The notes below the pieces were generated by a model. That model saw only the letters and a list, made by a program, of their open reading frames with translations, was not told the origin of the DNA and did no database searches. A stretch of DNA of 64,000 nucleotides from Akkermansia muciniphila (GTDB lineage: Bacteria > Verrucomicrobiota > Verrucomicrobiia > Verrucomicrobiales > Akkermansiaceae): contig NZ_JABDHQ010000003.1 in assembly GCF_018709685.1 (NCBI RefSeq), forward strand, positions 1 to 64,000, written 5' to 3'. Position numbers and translations under genes: made by a program. This document shows, piece by piece, positions 51,838 to 60,502 of the stretch. Each line of letters starts with the position of its first letter. Position 1 is the first letter of the stretch.

Positions 51838-51865
51838 TCAAAAATATGTTGTTTAACTGCAAAGA

Positions 51866-52234
51866 ATGCTCTGGAGACGCCGCTATTACCATCGTTTTAC
51901 CTTGGCGGAACTTGAAATCCGCCGGGAGAAACGTGCCCTGATCGTCCAGAGGGCCCTGCGCCTCTTTGCCATCGTCCTGGCCCTGTGCCTCACCATGCTG
52001 CTTTCCCTGGTGTGTTTTAAGCCGTGGAAGGACCTGCGCTCCCTGGAGCATGAGCGTTCCTTCCTCCAGGCGCATCTGGAAAAATCCAGGAGGCAGATGG
52101 AACAGGCCAAGAATGAATTCATCTGGATTTCCCAGGACCCCCATTACTTTGAAATGATCGCGCGGGACAAGGGCAACCTGGCCCTTCCTGGTGAGCATAT
52201 CCTCCGCATCGCGGAACCAAAGCGCCTTAAATAA
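51866..52234 (+). CDS. ftsB: FtsB/DivIC-like septum formation initiator
   Basis: A 122-residue single-pass protein: a basic cytoplasmic N-terminus, a transmembrane helix (about residues 32-50), a short extracytoplasmic coiled coil (WKDLRSLEHERSFLQAHLEKSRRQMEQAKNEF) and ISQDPHYFEMIARDKGNLALPGEHILRI, which matches the family pattern (DPxYIExxAREKxxLxxPGE). These proteins join FtsL and FtsQ in the divisome. It sits 28 bases after eno. Its stop codon is inside the terminator hairpin. Confidence 0.85.
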   Translation: MLWRRRYYHRFTLAELEIRREKRALIVQRALRLFAIVLALCLTMLLSLVCFKPWKDLRSLEHERSFLQAHLEKSRRQMEQAKNEFIWISQDPHYFEMIARDKGNLALPGEHILRIAEPKRLK

Positions 52235-52246
52235 GGCGCTTTTTTA
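52219..52246 (+). terminator. Rho-independent terminator of eno-ftsB, overlapping the ftsB stop
   Basis: AAAGCGCCTTA (52219-52229) pairs with TAAGGCGCTTT (52232-52242) and is followed by T. The TAA stop of ftsB (52232-52234) lies in the 3' arm. Confidence 0.88.
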
Positions 52247-52345
52247 ATGGAAAAGCGGGACCATGAATACCATGATCCCGTACGGAGCGCGGGCCAGCGC
52301 CCTGCGCGTGCCCTGGACCGGGCGCGGGCAACCCCGACCCATGGC

Positions 52346-53740
52346 TCATTCAGGCTGCTTATCCGGCGTAGTCTTGTCATACTCCCGCATGAGCTTGGCG
52401 GACCAGCTGATGCTGTCCGGGAAGCGGCACGCGGGCGTAGTGGTCAGGTAGGTTCCCAGCTTTTTGGCGAGGGGATCCGCATCCTGATGCTTGGAAAAAT
52501 ATAAATCCTTCTGCTCCTGGGGATCATCCGTAACGCTGTAAAACTGCGGCGCGCGGTCCGCCACCAGCAGGTACTTCAAATCCCCGTCCAGCACAGCGGA
52601 GGTGTAATCCGTGCACCAGAAGAACGTGCGCGGGACGGAAGCCTTCTTATTGCCTACCAGCTCCAGAATATCCATGCCGTCCAGCTTCTTCGGAATCTGG
52701 TGGCCGTTTGCCTTCAGCAACGCGGGAAGCAGGTCCACCGTGGAAACGGGCTGCCTGCAAACGCTCCCTGCCGCCAGCCTCTTGTCCGCAGGATACCTGA
52801 TGATGAACGGCACGCGCACCCCCCCTTCAAAATGCTGTCTCTTGGCTCCACGGAAAGGGGCGTTGCAGGAAGGAGCTTCCGGAGCGCCGCCGTTGTCCGA
52901 CAGGAACACGACAATCGTGTCCCTTTCCAGGCCGTCCTTCTTCAAGGCGTCCAGAATGCGCCCCACGCCCTTGTCCATGGCATACACCATGGCGCAGTAA
53001 ATCCTGCGGTCCCGGTTCTGCACGTTCTTGAATTTGGCAATATCCTCCGGCTTGGCCTGGTAGGGCCAGTGGGGGGCATTGTAGGAAACGAACATGAAAA
53101 ACGGCTTTTTGTCCTTTCCGGCTTCCTGCAGGAACTCCACCGCCCGGTCCGTAATGTCGTCCGTCAGGTAGGTAATATCCTTCTTATCCGTGAAATTGGA
53201 CTCAATGGCGGAGGGGCTCAGGCCTTCAGCCTCCTTCTTGACGGGGAAATAAGGCCGTGAACCCCCCAGGAACCCCCACCAGTGCGTGAAACCGCGTTCC
53301 GGCGGCGTGTACCCCTTCGTGTGGCCCAGATGCCACTTGCCGAACACGGCACTCCGGTAGCCGTAAGGCTTCAAATATTCCGGAATCAGCTTCTCCGTCT
53401 GGGGCAGTCCGTAATGGGACTCCGGAAGGTAATCCACCTTCACATTGGGATTCGTGGTAATGCCGTAGCGCTTCGGGAAACGGCCCGTCAGCAGTCCCAT
53501 GCGGGAAGGTGAACACATCGGCGCCGTTACGTACGCCCGGGAACAGAACACGCCCTCCTTCGCCAGCCGGTCCAGGGAAGGAGTCTTGATCTGTTTGGAC
53601 CCTGTGCAGCCCAGATCTCCGTACCCCAGGTCATCCGCCAGAATAACGATCATGTTCGGCGGCGTGGAAGGACGGCTCTGCGCCCCCGCCACCCCGCAAA
53701 GCAGGCCGAACAGAATCAACAACAAATGCGCTCTCTTCAT
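52346..53740 (-). CDS. Secreted sulfatase (Cys-type, FGly-dependent)
   Basis: A 464-residue protein with a signal peptide (about residues 1-20, LLCGVAGA). It has the metal-binding NMIVILADDLGYGDLGC and the sulfatase signature MCSPSRMGLLTG, in which Cys76 would be converted to formylglycine (by an anaerobic maturase encoded elsewhere). VFGKWHLG, the C-terminal LSDNGG and FRGAKRQHFEGGVRVPFI complete the site. It is likely to remove sulfate from mucin glycans, but sugar and position specificity cannot be read from the sequence. It has a putative near-leaderless promoter (53750-53777). Confidence 0.95.
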   Translation of the reverse strand: MKRAHLLLILFGLLCGVAGAQSRPSTPPNMIVILADDLGYGDLGCTGSKQIKTPSLDRLAKEGVFCSRAYVTAPMCSPSRMGLLTGRFPKRYGITTNPNVKVDYLPESHYGLPQTEKLIPEYLKPYGYRSAVFGKWHLGHTKGYTPPERGFTHWWGFLGGSRPYFPVKKEAEGLSPSAIESNFTDKKDITYLTDDITDRAVEFLQEAGKDKKPFFMFVSYNAPHWPYQAKPEDIAKFKNVQNRDRRIYCAMVYAMDKGVGRILDALKKDGLERDTIVVFLSDNGGAPEAPSCNAPFRGAKRQHFEGGVRVPFIIRYPADKRLAAGSVCRQPVSTVDLLPALLKANGHQIPKKLDGMDILELVGNKKASVPRTFFWCTDYTSAVLDGDLKYLLVADRAPQFYSVTDDPQEQKDLYFSKHQDADPLAKKLGTYLTTTPACRFPDSISWSAKLMREYDKTTPDKQPE

Positions 53741-53749
53741 AGTCTGCTA

Positions 53750-53777
53750 AATCTACACGGTTCTCCGTTCCTATCAA
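53750..53777 (-). promoter_or_regulatory. Putative near-leaderless sulfatase promoter
   Basis: On the minus strand TTGATA (53772-53777), a 16-base spacer and TAGATT (53750-53755), with only 9 bases between the -10 box and the ATG at 53740. Confidence 0.5.
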
Positions 53778-53907
53778 TCAAAAAACCGTCCCGGCTTCTT
53801 CCGGAGAATCCCATGGCCCGCACATTTCAAATGCGGTCACGGCAGTCCCTGCCCCTCCCTTTTCTCCCGCCTTTCTTCAAAACCAGCGCCCTGCCGGAAC
53901 TGCGGCC

Positions 53908-54570
53908 CTACCCCCTCATCTGCCGCAGAAGGGCCGCTACATACTGCTGGGCTTCCTTTTCCGCGATACCCGTGCCGAACTCGAACGGCTTGCCGTCCGG
54001 CTGATCCACCACAATCTTGTTCAGCACTTTATGATTCTGCTGCATGTTGCTCGCCTCAATGGAAACGCGGGCATCCTTCGCCAGAAGAAACTGCTGGCGG
54101 CGGCCCAGGCTCCCCACTCCGCGGAACAGCTCTCCCCTGCCCGGCGTCAGAGTCAGCGTCATGCGGCCGAACAGCACATAAACGGCGCCCAGCAACGTGC
54201 CGAATCCAACCAGGACGAAAGGAATCAGGAACAATTGCCCGAATAAACCCTCATGGGTCATTTTCCCCATCATCGCAAACAGGATGCTATACGTAATGGC
54301 ATTCCATATCACGGAAAACAGCAAAAAGAAAAATCCGGCGCCCTTCGGCTTCTTATAAGTCACTTCCAGTCCCCGCGCCGTTTTTACCACGCTCATGCGC
54401 CGGGGAATAGAATCAAGGATTTCCTCATCCCGTTCCTCCTGCACAAGGTCTGAAAACCTGCTTATCTTATTGCAGGCGCGGCATAAAGCCATATCCGTGG
54501 CCATATTCACATCTTCCATCGCCAGCAGGGCGCCGCACTTCGGGCACTTCAATTCAACAGGGGTAGTCAT
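53908..54570 (-). CDS. Zinc-ribbon membrane protein, paralog B
   Basis: A 220-residue protein with the same order of parts as the gene at 49802: a zinc ribbon (Cys9/12 and Cys30/33, LKCPKCG...LCRACN), a linker, two transmembrane helices (about residues 80-101 and 114-136), then a C-terminal domain ending VDQPDGKPFEFGTGIAEKEAQQYVAALLRQMRG. That end aligns with the corresponding segment of paralog A. The two lie about 3.5 kb apart in opposite orientation. The function is unknown. Confidence 0.75.
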   Translation of the reverse strand: MTTPVELKCPKCGALLAMEDVNMATDMALCRACNKISRFSDLVQEERDEEILDSIPRRMSVVKTARGLEVTYKKPKGAGFFFLLFSVIWNAITYSILFAMMGKMTHEGLFGQLFLIPFVLVGFGTLLGAVYVLFGRMTLTLTPGRGELFRGVGSLGRRQQFLLAKDARVSIEASNMQQNHKVLNKIVVDQPDGKPFEFGTGIAEKEAQQYVAALLRQMRG

Positions 54571-54835
54571 GCCCGGAACTCTAACAAACTTTCATACCCT
54601 GCAAAGCATAAAAATCATCCTGTTACCATCTATTTCACCGCCACCCTTTCACCGGAATCGCCTCTTTCAAGGGGGATGAAACAACGCTGCCATTCGTCCG
54701 GAAAAAGAACAAGCCAACCTTTCCCATGAATGGCTTTTGCTTATACGGAAGGCGCTCCCCAGAGACAGCTATGCTCTTCACTCCATCAGCTCTCTTACCT
54801 TCAAAGGCTGCCCGCGGAGGGGGGCATATTGATAT

Positions 54836-55699
54836 TCACGGTTTTGCCTTTTGTACATCCTTCGGCATTCCTTTGTATAAAAATTCCGTAGCCGGGGTCC
54901 GCCCCAATGTCCGGTTGATCAAGTCCGGAATTTCCTTGTCCGCGTACCCCGCCATCCGGAGGTAGTTCTTTACCGCCCCACTTTGTCCAGGAAACAGATT
55001 CACCAGCATTTCCACAAACTCCTCCATCCAGCAATCGGAAAGATAATGCTCCAGCCTTCTATTCCGGGTATCGTTTACTCCCAGCTTGTTGAGGAAGACA
55101 TGGTACTGGGGGTTGACCAGACTGCCGATCTCCTTCTTCTTGAACTCTTCTTCCACGTACTTCCGGTTCAACGGAATAAACGACTTCTTCAGGGCCTCAT
55201 GCTTCGCCTCCAAATCCGGATCATAATGGCTCCGGAACTGCGCATAGGTAGCAGCAGCGTACGTGGCCAGCAAGTCGGACAGCGTCTTGCCCCGCAGATG
55301 CAGGCGGCGCGCCATCGGCGCAGCGTCTCGGCTCATCACGTAGAGGAAGGACAGCATGTAATGTTTGATATCCTGGTCCTTATTGTCAAAAATGCTCTCC
55401 GGCGTGGCCTTATCGTAGTCCGCGGGATACAGGGGCGCGGAGGCAATGTCATGGAACAGCCAGAGCTGCAGCGCCAGCTCCTCCCTCGTGATCTGTTTAT
55501 TGTCAACGGATTCACATCGGCCCAGCAGGGCGTGCGTCCCGGCATAAAACTCCCTCAGCTTCCCCTGCTTCAGCTTTTCCCGCAAGCCGGACAGCTCCGC
55601 AGGAGGAGATTTAAACGGGTCCATGCATGCCGGTGCAGGAATGGCATGCCCCAGCGCAGCCGCGCAGAACAACACGGCAACGCAGACAAACAGGTTCAT
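54836..55699 (-). CDS. Secreted protein of unknown function
   Basis: A 287-residue protein with a signal peptide (MNLFVCVAVLFCAAALGHA). The mature part is helical, with LREKLKQGKLREFYAGTHALLGRCE, HYMLSFLYVMSRDAAPMARRLHLRGKTLSDLLATYAAATYAQF and a Lys-rich middle. An upstream Met at 55723 (MNMSGNNLMNLF) would overlap the previous gene by 20 bases. The spacing to that gene (4 bases from 55699) implies co-transcription. No family was recognised. Confidence 0.65.
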   Translation of the reverse strand: MNLFVCVAVLFCAAALGHAIPAPACMDPFKSPPAELSGLREKLKQGKLREFYAGTHALLGRCESVDNKQITREELALQLWLFHDIASAPLYPADYDKATPESIFDNKDQDIKHYMLSFLYVMSRDAAPMARRLHLRGKTLSDLLATYAAATYAQFRSHYDPDLEAKHEALKKSFIPLNRKYVEEEFKKKEIGSLVNPQYHVFLNKLGVNDTRNRRLEHYLSDCWMEEFVEMLVNLFPGQSGAVKNYLRMAGYADKEIPDLINRTLGRTPATEFLYKGMPKDVQKAKP

Positions 55700-55703
55700 C
55701 AGA

Positions 55704-56711
55704 TTATTTCCAGACATATTCATAATTCATTTGGTGATTGTATAAATCATAGGAGATGGCGCGCCCGAATTTCCTGATGGCAATCTGGACTTCTTTAATC
55801 TCGCCATCTATTGCCTCAAATTTCATATATTCAACTTTGAATCTCTGCTCCACGGTCCCTACTTTGAAAATATCGTCGTTGGCAGACTCCTTGCCTCCAT
55901 CTCCATCATGCACTTTCCAATCACAGGTCCAGAACCATTCCTGCGGCAGTTTAGCGCCCCATACTGTGTTATAATACGCCGCATAAGCCACCTGATCAAT
56001 CAACGAATTATTTAGTTCAATGATCCTGGCGTCATCGCATCCATGACCCGTATGCGGTACGCCCAACTTTATTTCACCTTTCTGGGGATCGGGAGGCGGG
56101 TCCGGCATGACATAGGTCAACCCTCCATCGCGCTCAATTAGTTTGATGTTTTTAAAACTCACCTCCGTAGGCTCTACCGTCAGTTTGACATCCGCCGCCA
56201 CAACAACGATATTGGGATCACTCGGAAGACTGGATTTAACGGGAACGGCTGCCGTCAGTTTGGTTGGCACAAGAATCTCAAAGGCAATGGTTTTTTCCAG
56301 GCCTTCACTTGTGGTGACGGTGACTTCCACCTCTCCCTTCTTTTGTATCCGCTTATTCACCGTCAATACCACCTTCGTCTTCCCTTCCGTTTTGTCAAAA
56401 AAAGAGGCCAATTCTTTCCCCTTGGTAACCTTCCACTGCAGTTGGGAAATATCCCCCTTGGGTTTTCCGGCCAAGGTCAACACTACATCTTCACCCATGC
56501 CCAGTTTTTTCCGCTCCTTATCCGTCTTTTCATCCACATCCTTCCCCTGTTCCCTGGCAATATAGAAATCGGCAGAACACAGCGTCGTTTCCGACTTGAT
56601 TTCCAGCGCCTGTACCTCATCAGGCATATCTTCCACAGCTTGTGCAAAAACGCCAAACCAGTGGACCATCAACATCAGGGAAACCGAACGTATTTGAAAC
56701 AGAGACAACAT
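55704..56711 (-). CDS. Secreted protein of unknown function with repeated Ig-like or beta domains
   Basis: A 335-residue protein with a signal peptide (MLSLFQIRSVSLMLMVHWFGVFAQA); an upstream Met lies at 56729. The middle contains several beta-rich segments: MGEDVVLTLAGKPKGD, VTVTTSEGLEKTIAFEILV, and VKLTVEPTEVSFKNIKLIE, resembling bacterial Ig-like folds. The C-terminal part (LPQEWFWTCDWKVHDGDGG, MKFEAIDGEIKEVQIAIRKFGRAI) is unfamiliar. It is followed immediately by another secreted protein gene, as a two-gene unit of unknown role. Confidence 0.65.
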   Translation of the reverse strand: MLSLFQIRSVSLMLMVHWFGVFAQAVEDMPDEVQALEIKSETTLCSADFYIAREQGKDVDEKTDKERKKLGMGEDVVLTLAGKPKGDISQLQWKVTKGKELASFFDKTEGKTKVVLTVNKRIQKKGEVEVTVTTSEGLEKTIAFEILVPTKLTAAVPVKSSLPSDPNIVVVAADVKLTVEPTEVSFKNIKLIERDGGLTYVMPDPPPDPQKGEIKLGVPHTGHGCDDARIIELNNSLIDQVAYAAYYNTVWGAKLPQEWFWTCDWKVHDGDGGKESANDDIFKVGTVEQRFKVEYMKFEAIDGEIKEVQIAIRKFGRAISYDLYNHQMNYEYVWK

Positions 56712-56853
56712 GGTAGAGGCATCTGGCAAGTTGTTGTCCTATCCAGGTAATTTATTTGTTTGCGGATGTAAAGAAAAAGTTAAAAATCTTAATCACCCTT
56801 AATAAATTACGAGCACTCTTCCCTCCCTTTCCGGAGTGGTGTCCGCTTCCCGC

Positions 56854-56886
56854 AAAAACGGCGTCCTCCATCACGCGGAAGACGCC
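56854..56886 (-). terminator. Rho-independent terminator of the ABC-GntR genes
   Basis: On the minus strand a 10-bp stem with one wobble (56877-56886 with 56860-56869), a 7-base loop and a GTTTTT tail lie about 55 bases after the GntR stop. Confidence 0.85.
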
Positions 56887-56940
56887 CGGACTTCCTGGCG
56901 CCGAATCAACTGCCGGATCAAGCGGCAAAGCACACAGCCA

Positions 56941-57636
56941 TCAGGCGCGGAACTGGCCGCTTATGCTGACAGTGTCAAATTCCACGATCTTCACAATGAT
57001 GTTTTCCGCGGTGTCCGCCTCCCGCTTCCGGATGGCATCCAGCAGGTCGTCATGCAGCTTCATGGCGCCGGTGTCATATTGCTTCTCCTCCAGCAGCCCT
57101 TCCAGATTCTCCTGCACATGGCGGACAACCACGTTGTACAATTCCGCCAGCACCGGGTTATGCGTGGCGCGGGCCACGGCGGCATGGAACAGCATGTCGT
57201 CCTCAATGCCCGGCCTTACCCTGGCATGGCAATCCCTCAGGGAGCTTTCCAGCTCCTTCAAATCCTCCTCCGTCCTTTTAACGGCGGCCAGCCGCGCAAT
57301 CTCCTTTTCCAGCGCCAGGCGGGCCTCCAGAATCTGGGGCAGTTCCGATTCCTTCAGGCGGTTGCTTACCGCTACGGCAAACCGGTCCGACGCCATCACG
57401 TAGGTGCCGTCTCCGGGCCGCGCTTCCAGCATTCCCATGTGAATCAGGGATTGCAGGGCTTCCCGGATGGTATTATGGCTGACGGAGAAGGCCCGCGCCA
57501 GTTCCGGCTCTGCGGGAATGCGGTCCCCCACCTTCCACTTGCCGGAGCGTATCATGGATTCCATGGCGGTGAGCACTTGGCGGGACAGAGACACCCTTAC
57601 AGGCTTCTTCAACTCCATTTTCTTGGCTTTCTTCAT
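56941..57636 (-). CDS. GntR-family (FadR-type) transcriptional regulator
   Basis: A 231-residue regulator. The N-terminal winged helix (MESMIRSGKWKVGDRIPAEPELARAFSVSHNTIREALQSLIHMGMLEARPGDGTYV) matches the GntR signature. The C-terminal FCD domain has the three-helix ligand-binding pattern, with DCHARVRPGIEDDMLFHAAVARATHNPVL (metal-ligand His and Asp). It starts 6 bases after the ABC ATPase stop. A possible target is the inverted repeat at the ilvC start (59544-59572), an inference from proximity only. Confidence 0.9.
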   Translation of the reverse strand: MKKAKKMELKKPVRVSLSRQVLTAMESMIRSGKWKVGDRIPAEPELARAFSVSHNTIREALQSLIHMGMLEARPGDGTYVMASDRFAVAVSNRLKESELPQILEARLALEKEIARLAAVKRTEEDLKELESSLRDCHARVRPGIEDDMLFHAAVARATHNPVLAELYNVVVRHVQENLEGLLEEKQYDTGAMKLHDDLLDAIRKREADTAENIIVKIVEFDTVSISGQFRA

Positions 57637-57642
57637 GAAAAG

Positions 57643-58440
57643 TTAACGGATAACGGTCCAGAGGCGCCCCTTTTCCGTCTTGATCAGCTGGATATCCAGC
57701 TCAAAGGCGTCTTTCAGGTTTTCCTCCGTCAGCACCTCGTCCCGGCTTCCGTGCGCCACAATCTCGCCGGACTTTAAAATCATGCCCCGGTTGAAGACGG
57801 GCAGAATGTCCTCAATGCGCTGGGTGATGAACACGATGGTCAGATCAGGCCGCGTCTCCGCCAGCTCCTCAATGGTGTTCAGCAAGAATTCCCGCCCGGC
57901 CAGGTCCAGGTAAACGCTGGGCTCGTCCAGGATCATCAGCTCCGGGTTCGTCATCAGGGCGCGTGCAATCAGCACCTTCACCTGCTCCCCGGAAGACATG
58001 GCCACCACAGGCCTGTCCATCAGATGCTCCGCCTTCAGGGATTGCATGATCCCGGCGGCTTTTTCCTCCTCTTCCGGCGTAGGCTCTCTCAGCAGGCCGA
58101 TCGTCCCGTCGGGGCCGGAAAGCACCATGTCGCGCCCGCTCCAGGCTCCGTCCTCCAGCCATTTGTGCATGAACGGACTCACCCATGCAATGGATTTGCG
58201 CAGTTCCAGCAGGTTCACCTGCCCGAAGGTCTTGCCCAGCACCTGGACCTTGGCGCCGAAGAGAGGCCAGGCAAACCCCATCAGCACCTTGACCAGCGTC
58301 GTTTTCCCGGCGCCGTTCGCGCCCAGGATGAAGCAGCGTTCTCCGCGCTGCACCTGCCAGGAAATATTGTGCAGGATTTCATGTCCGCCCAGAAACACTC
58401 TGGCGTTCTCCACATTGACGGCCGGGAGGGAATTGTCCAT
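57643..58440 (-). CDS. ABC transporter ATP-binding protein, stand-alone
   Basis: A 265-residue ATPase: Walker A ILGANGAGKTTLVKVLMG, a Q-loop region VSPFMHKWLED, signature MSSGEQVKVLIARAL (with SSGEQ rather than SGGQ), Walker B LMILDEPSVYLD, and ITQRIEDI where the usual switch His is replaced by Gln. There is no permease next to it. ModF/YlmA-like soluble ATPases share this look. It is followed by the GntR regulator. Its substrate or role is unknown; the His-to-Gln change should be verified. Confidence 0.85.
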   Translation of the reverse strand: MDNSLPAVNVENARVFLGGHEILHNISWQVQRGERCFILGANGAGKTTLVKVLMGFAWPLFGAKVQVLGKTFGQVNLLELRKSIAWVSPFMHKWLEDGAWSGRDMVLSGPDGTIGLLREPTPEEEEKAAGIMQSLKAEHLMDRPVVAMSSGEQVKVLIARALMTNPELMILDEPSVYLDLAGREFLLNTIEELAETRPDLTIVFITQRIEDILPVFNRGMILKSGEIVAHGSRDEVLTEENLKDAFELDIQLIKTEKGRLWTVIR

Positions 58441-58484
58441 AAACTGAAAGATGGCGGGCTTCCGGGGGAAGTCCGGGTTGTATG

Positions 58485-58519
58485 CGGGCCGTTCCTCCGG
58501 AATACGGCGGAACGGCCCG
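58485..58519 (-). terminator. Possible terminator of ilvC (no T-run)
   Basis: An 11-bp GC-rich stem (58485-58495 with 58509-58519) follows the ilvC stop on the minus strand. The loop contains an extra short pairing. Its 3' side lacks a T-run, so read-through into the ABC gene is possible. Confidence 0.45.
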
Positions 58520-58539
58520 TGAAAGAGTCAAAAGAAACC

Positions 58540-59520
58540 TTAGTTCCTTTCAAACAGGCTGCGAATCTTGGCGCCCACGATTTCCACCGGGTGCTGGCCC
58601 AGGGCTTCGCGCTTGGCCTTGAGGTTGGGCGCGCCCTTGGCGGCTTCTTCCAGCCAGTCCTTGGCGAACTTGCCGGATTCAATGCGCTTGAGGGATTCCT
58701 TCATGCGTTCCTTCACATCGGCGGGCAGGATCTGCGGGCCGTTGTAGTATTCACCGAATTCAGCGGTGTTGGAAATCACGGAATTCATCTTCTGGATGCC
58801 GCCCGTGTAAATCAGGTCCACGATCAGCTTGGCTTCATGCACGCATTCAAAGTAAGCCATTTCCGGCGGATACCCGGCTTCCGTCAGGGTTTCAAAGCCG
58901 TACTTCATCAGGTCCACAATGCCGCCGCACAGCACGTTCTGTTCACCGAAGAGGTCTTCATACGTTTCCTGGGCCATGGTGCATTCTAGCACGCCGCCGC
59001 GGGTCAGGCCTTCAGCCTTCGCCATGGCAAGGGCCACGTTGCGGGCATTGCCGGAGGGGTTCTGGTGCACGGCGATCAGGCCGGGGCAGCCGAAGCCTTC
59101 TTCAAACACGCGGCGCACTTCCGTGCCCGGGCCCTTGGGGGCCACCATGATCACATCCACGTCCGCGGGAGGAACGATGGTGTTGAACACGTAGGCAAAG
59201 CCGTGGGAGCAGCAAAGCGTCTTGCCGGCCTTCAGATAGGGCTTGATTTCAGCTTCATACACGGCGCCGTGGCTTTCATCAGGCAGCAGAATGTGGATGA
59301 TGTCCGCCTTGTCGGCGGCTTCAGCTACGGTCATCACCTGGAAACCGTCCTGGGTGGCGGCGTCAAAAGACTTGCCGGGGCGAACGCCGATAATCACGTT
59401 CACACCGGAGTCACGCATGCAAAGAGCCTGGGCGCGGCCCTGGGCGCCATATCCGATCACGGCAACGGTCTTGCCGTTCAAAGCGCTGAGATCAGCGGCG
59501 TTATCATGAATAATATCCAT
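58540..59520 (-). CDS. ilvC: Ketol-acid reductoisomerase
   Basis: IlvC isomerises and reduces acetolactate to dihydroxyisovalerate, in valine/leucine/isoleucine synthesis. The 326-residue class I enzyme shows VAVIGYGAQGRAQALCMRDSG (nucleotide site), HILLPDESHG, CCSHGF, VIMVAPKGPGTEVRR, ETYEDLFGEQNVLCGG (Mg ligands) and YFECVHEAKLIVDLIYTGG. The leader has a clear Shine-Dalgarno (AAGGAG, 7 bases before ATG), unusual for this window, and a 12-bp inverted repeat. Confidence 0.97.
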   Translation of the reverse strand: MDIIHDNAADLSALNGKTVAVIGYGAQGRAQALCMRDSGVNVIIGVRPGKSFDAATQDGFQVMTVAEAADKADIIHILLPDESHGAVYEAEIKPYLKAGKTLCCSHGFAYVFNTIVPPADVDVIMVAPKGPGTEVRRVFEEGFGCPGLIAVHQNPSGNARNVALAMAKAEGLTRGGVLECTMAQETYEDLFGEQNVLCGGIVDLMKYGFETLTEAGYPPEMAYFECVHEAKLIVDLIYTGGIQKMNSVISNTAEFGEYYNGPQILPADVKERMKESLKRIESGKFAKDWLEEAAKGAPNLKAKREALGQHPVEIVGAKIRSLFERN

Positions 59521-59543
59521 TGTTACTCCTTCTTTAAGTAGAA

Positions 59544-59572
59544 TTCATCCAAACATCCAATGTTTGGATGAA
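59544..59572. promoter_or_regulatory. Perfect 12-bp inverted repeat at the ilvC start point, possible operator
   Basis: TTCATCCAAACA (59544-59555) and TGTTTGGATGAA (59561-59572) with a 5-base loop. It overlaps the predicted transcription start (about 59570), so it could be a repressor operator or a leader hairpin. Confidence 0.6.
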
Positions 59573-59576
59573 TGAC

Positions 59577-59604
59577 AACATAGCCGTCCGCGGGACGATT
59601 GCAA
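59577..59604 (-). promoter_or_regulatory. Putative ilvC promoter
   Basis: On the minus strand TTGCAA (59599-59604), a 16-base spacer and TATGTT (59577-59582). Confidence 0.5.
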
Positions 59605-59974
59605 GCGCTTTTAACCGGATAGCCGCGTTTTTTAAAAGATGTGGACGGAGAAGAGGCAACAGGGAAAAAGTTTGAAAGGCCAATGAATCACCCCCCGGTT
59701 CCCGGCAGAGCAACCATCAGAGGACGCGGCGGAAGGACTGTTTTCCCACGGTTTGAACAAAACACGGCCAACTGGGAGAAGGTTTGATTCGTTCATCTTC
59801 CAGATTCCCCGGCACCGCGGGCTTCATGCTTCGCATTCCGTCCAACCGGGCACGCCCGGCTTCCCGGCCTTCACAGTTGTATTTCCCCGGAACGGAGCGA
59901 AGGCGTTTTTCCCATAACGGAACACAGCTTTTCCATCAAGCTGCCGCTTCTTCCCGGTTCACGGACTGCAACCC
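59605..59974. other. Intergenic gap, nothing recognised
   Basis: No gene, RNA or strong hairpin was seen between the ilvC promoter and the end of the lipocalin gene. The short frames here have no family character. Confidence 0.4.
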
Positions 59975-60502
59975 TCACAAATCCCGCCCCACGGCATGCT
60001 CCTGGGAAGACGGGGAATTGCTGTAAATCAACTGGGAGGTATCGTACCCCAGTTCCTCCGCGCAATGAAGCATGGGCTGAAGTTCGCCGTCATCAAGCTG
60101 CGGCCTCCGGGCCAGCAGCCACAGGTAATTGAGGGAGCCGCCGGAAACCACGGCGCGGCTGTAATCCTCATCCAGAAAAGCCACTTCATACCGTCCGTAC
60201 ACCAGGGGCACGAAGTATACTTTCAAATGGTTGGGGGCATCCGCCACCACGGCCCGCGCATGAGCCTCCTTCCGCTCCCCGGTGCGGACGTCATAGCCGC
60301 TGTTGGTAACGGAAACGGTGCCGTTTTCTCCGTGGTCGTACCGGGCCGTCACCTTGCGCAGCCCGCGCTCAAACCAGTTTTCCAGACGGGCAATTTCATG
60401 CCAGTCCCCCAGGTAACGTTCCAGGTTGAAATCCGGCATGGGAGCCGTCTTGACGGAATGGCCGGGAAACAGTGAAGTGAAGATGGTTTGGATGATGCTC
60501 AT
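59975..60502 (-). CDS. blc: Lipocalin (Blc-like)
   Basis: A 175-residue lipocalin. NLERYLGDWHEIARLENWFERG is the GxW family motif of the bacterial Blc group, followed by KVTARYDHGENGTVSVTNSGYD and YEVAFLDEDYSRAVVSGGSLNYLWLLARRP, the usual second conserved strand (YxxLWILSRxP). There is no clear lipobox, so unlike E. coli Blc it may be soluble. Its start overlaps the SDR stop by four bases (ATGA), implying coupled translation. The ligand is unknown. Confidence 0.88.
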   Translation of the reverse strand: MSIIQTIFTSLFPGHSVKTAPMPDFNLERYLGDWHEIARLENWFERGLRKVTARYDHGENGTVSVTNSGYDVRTGERKEAHARAVVADAPNHLKVYFVPLVYGRYEVAFLDEDYSRAVVSGGSLNYLWLLARRPQLDDGELQPMLHCAEELGYDTSQLIYSNSPSSQEHAVGRDL

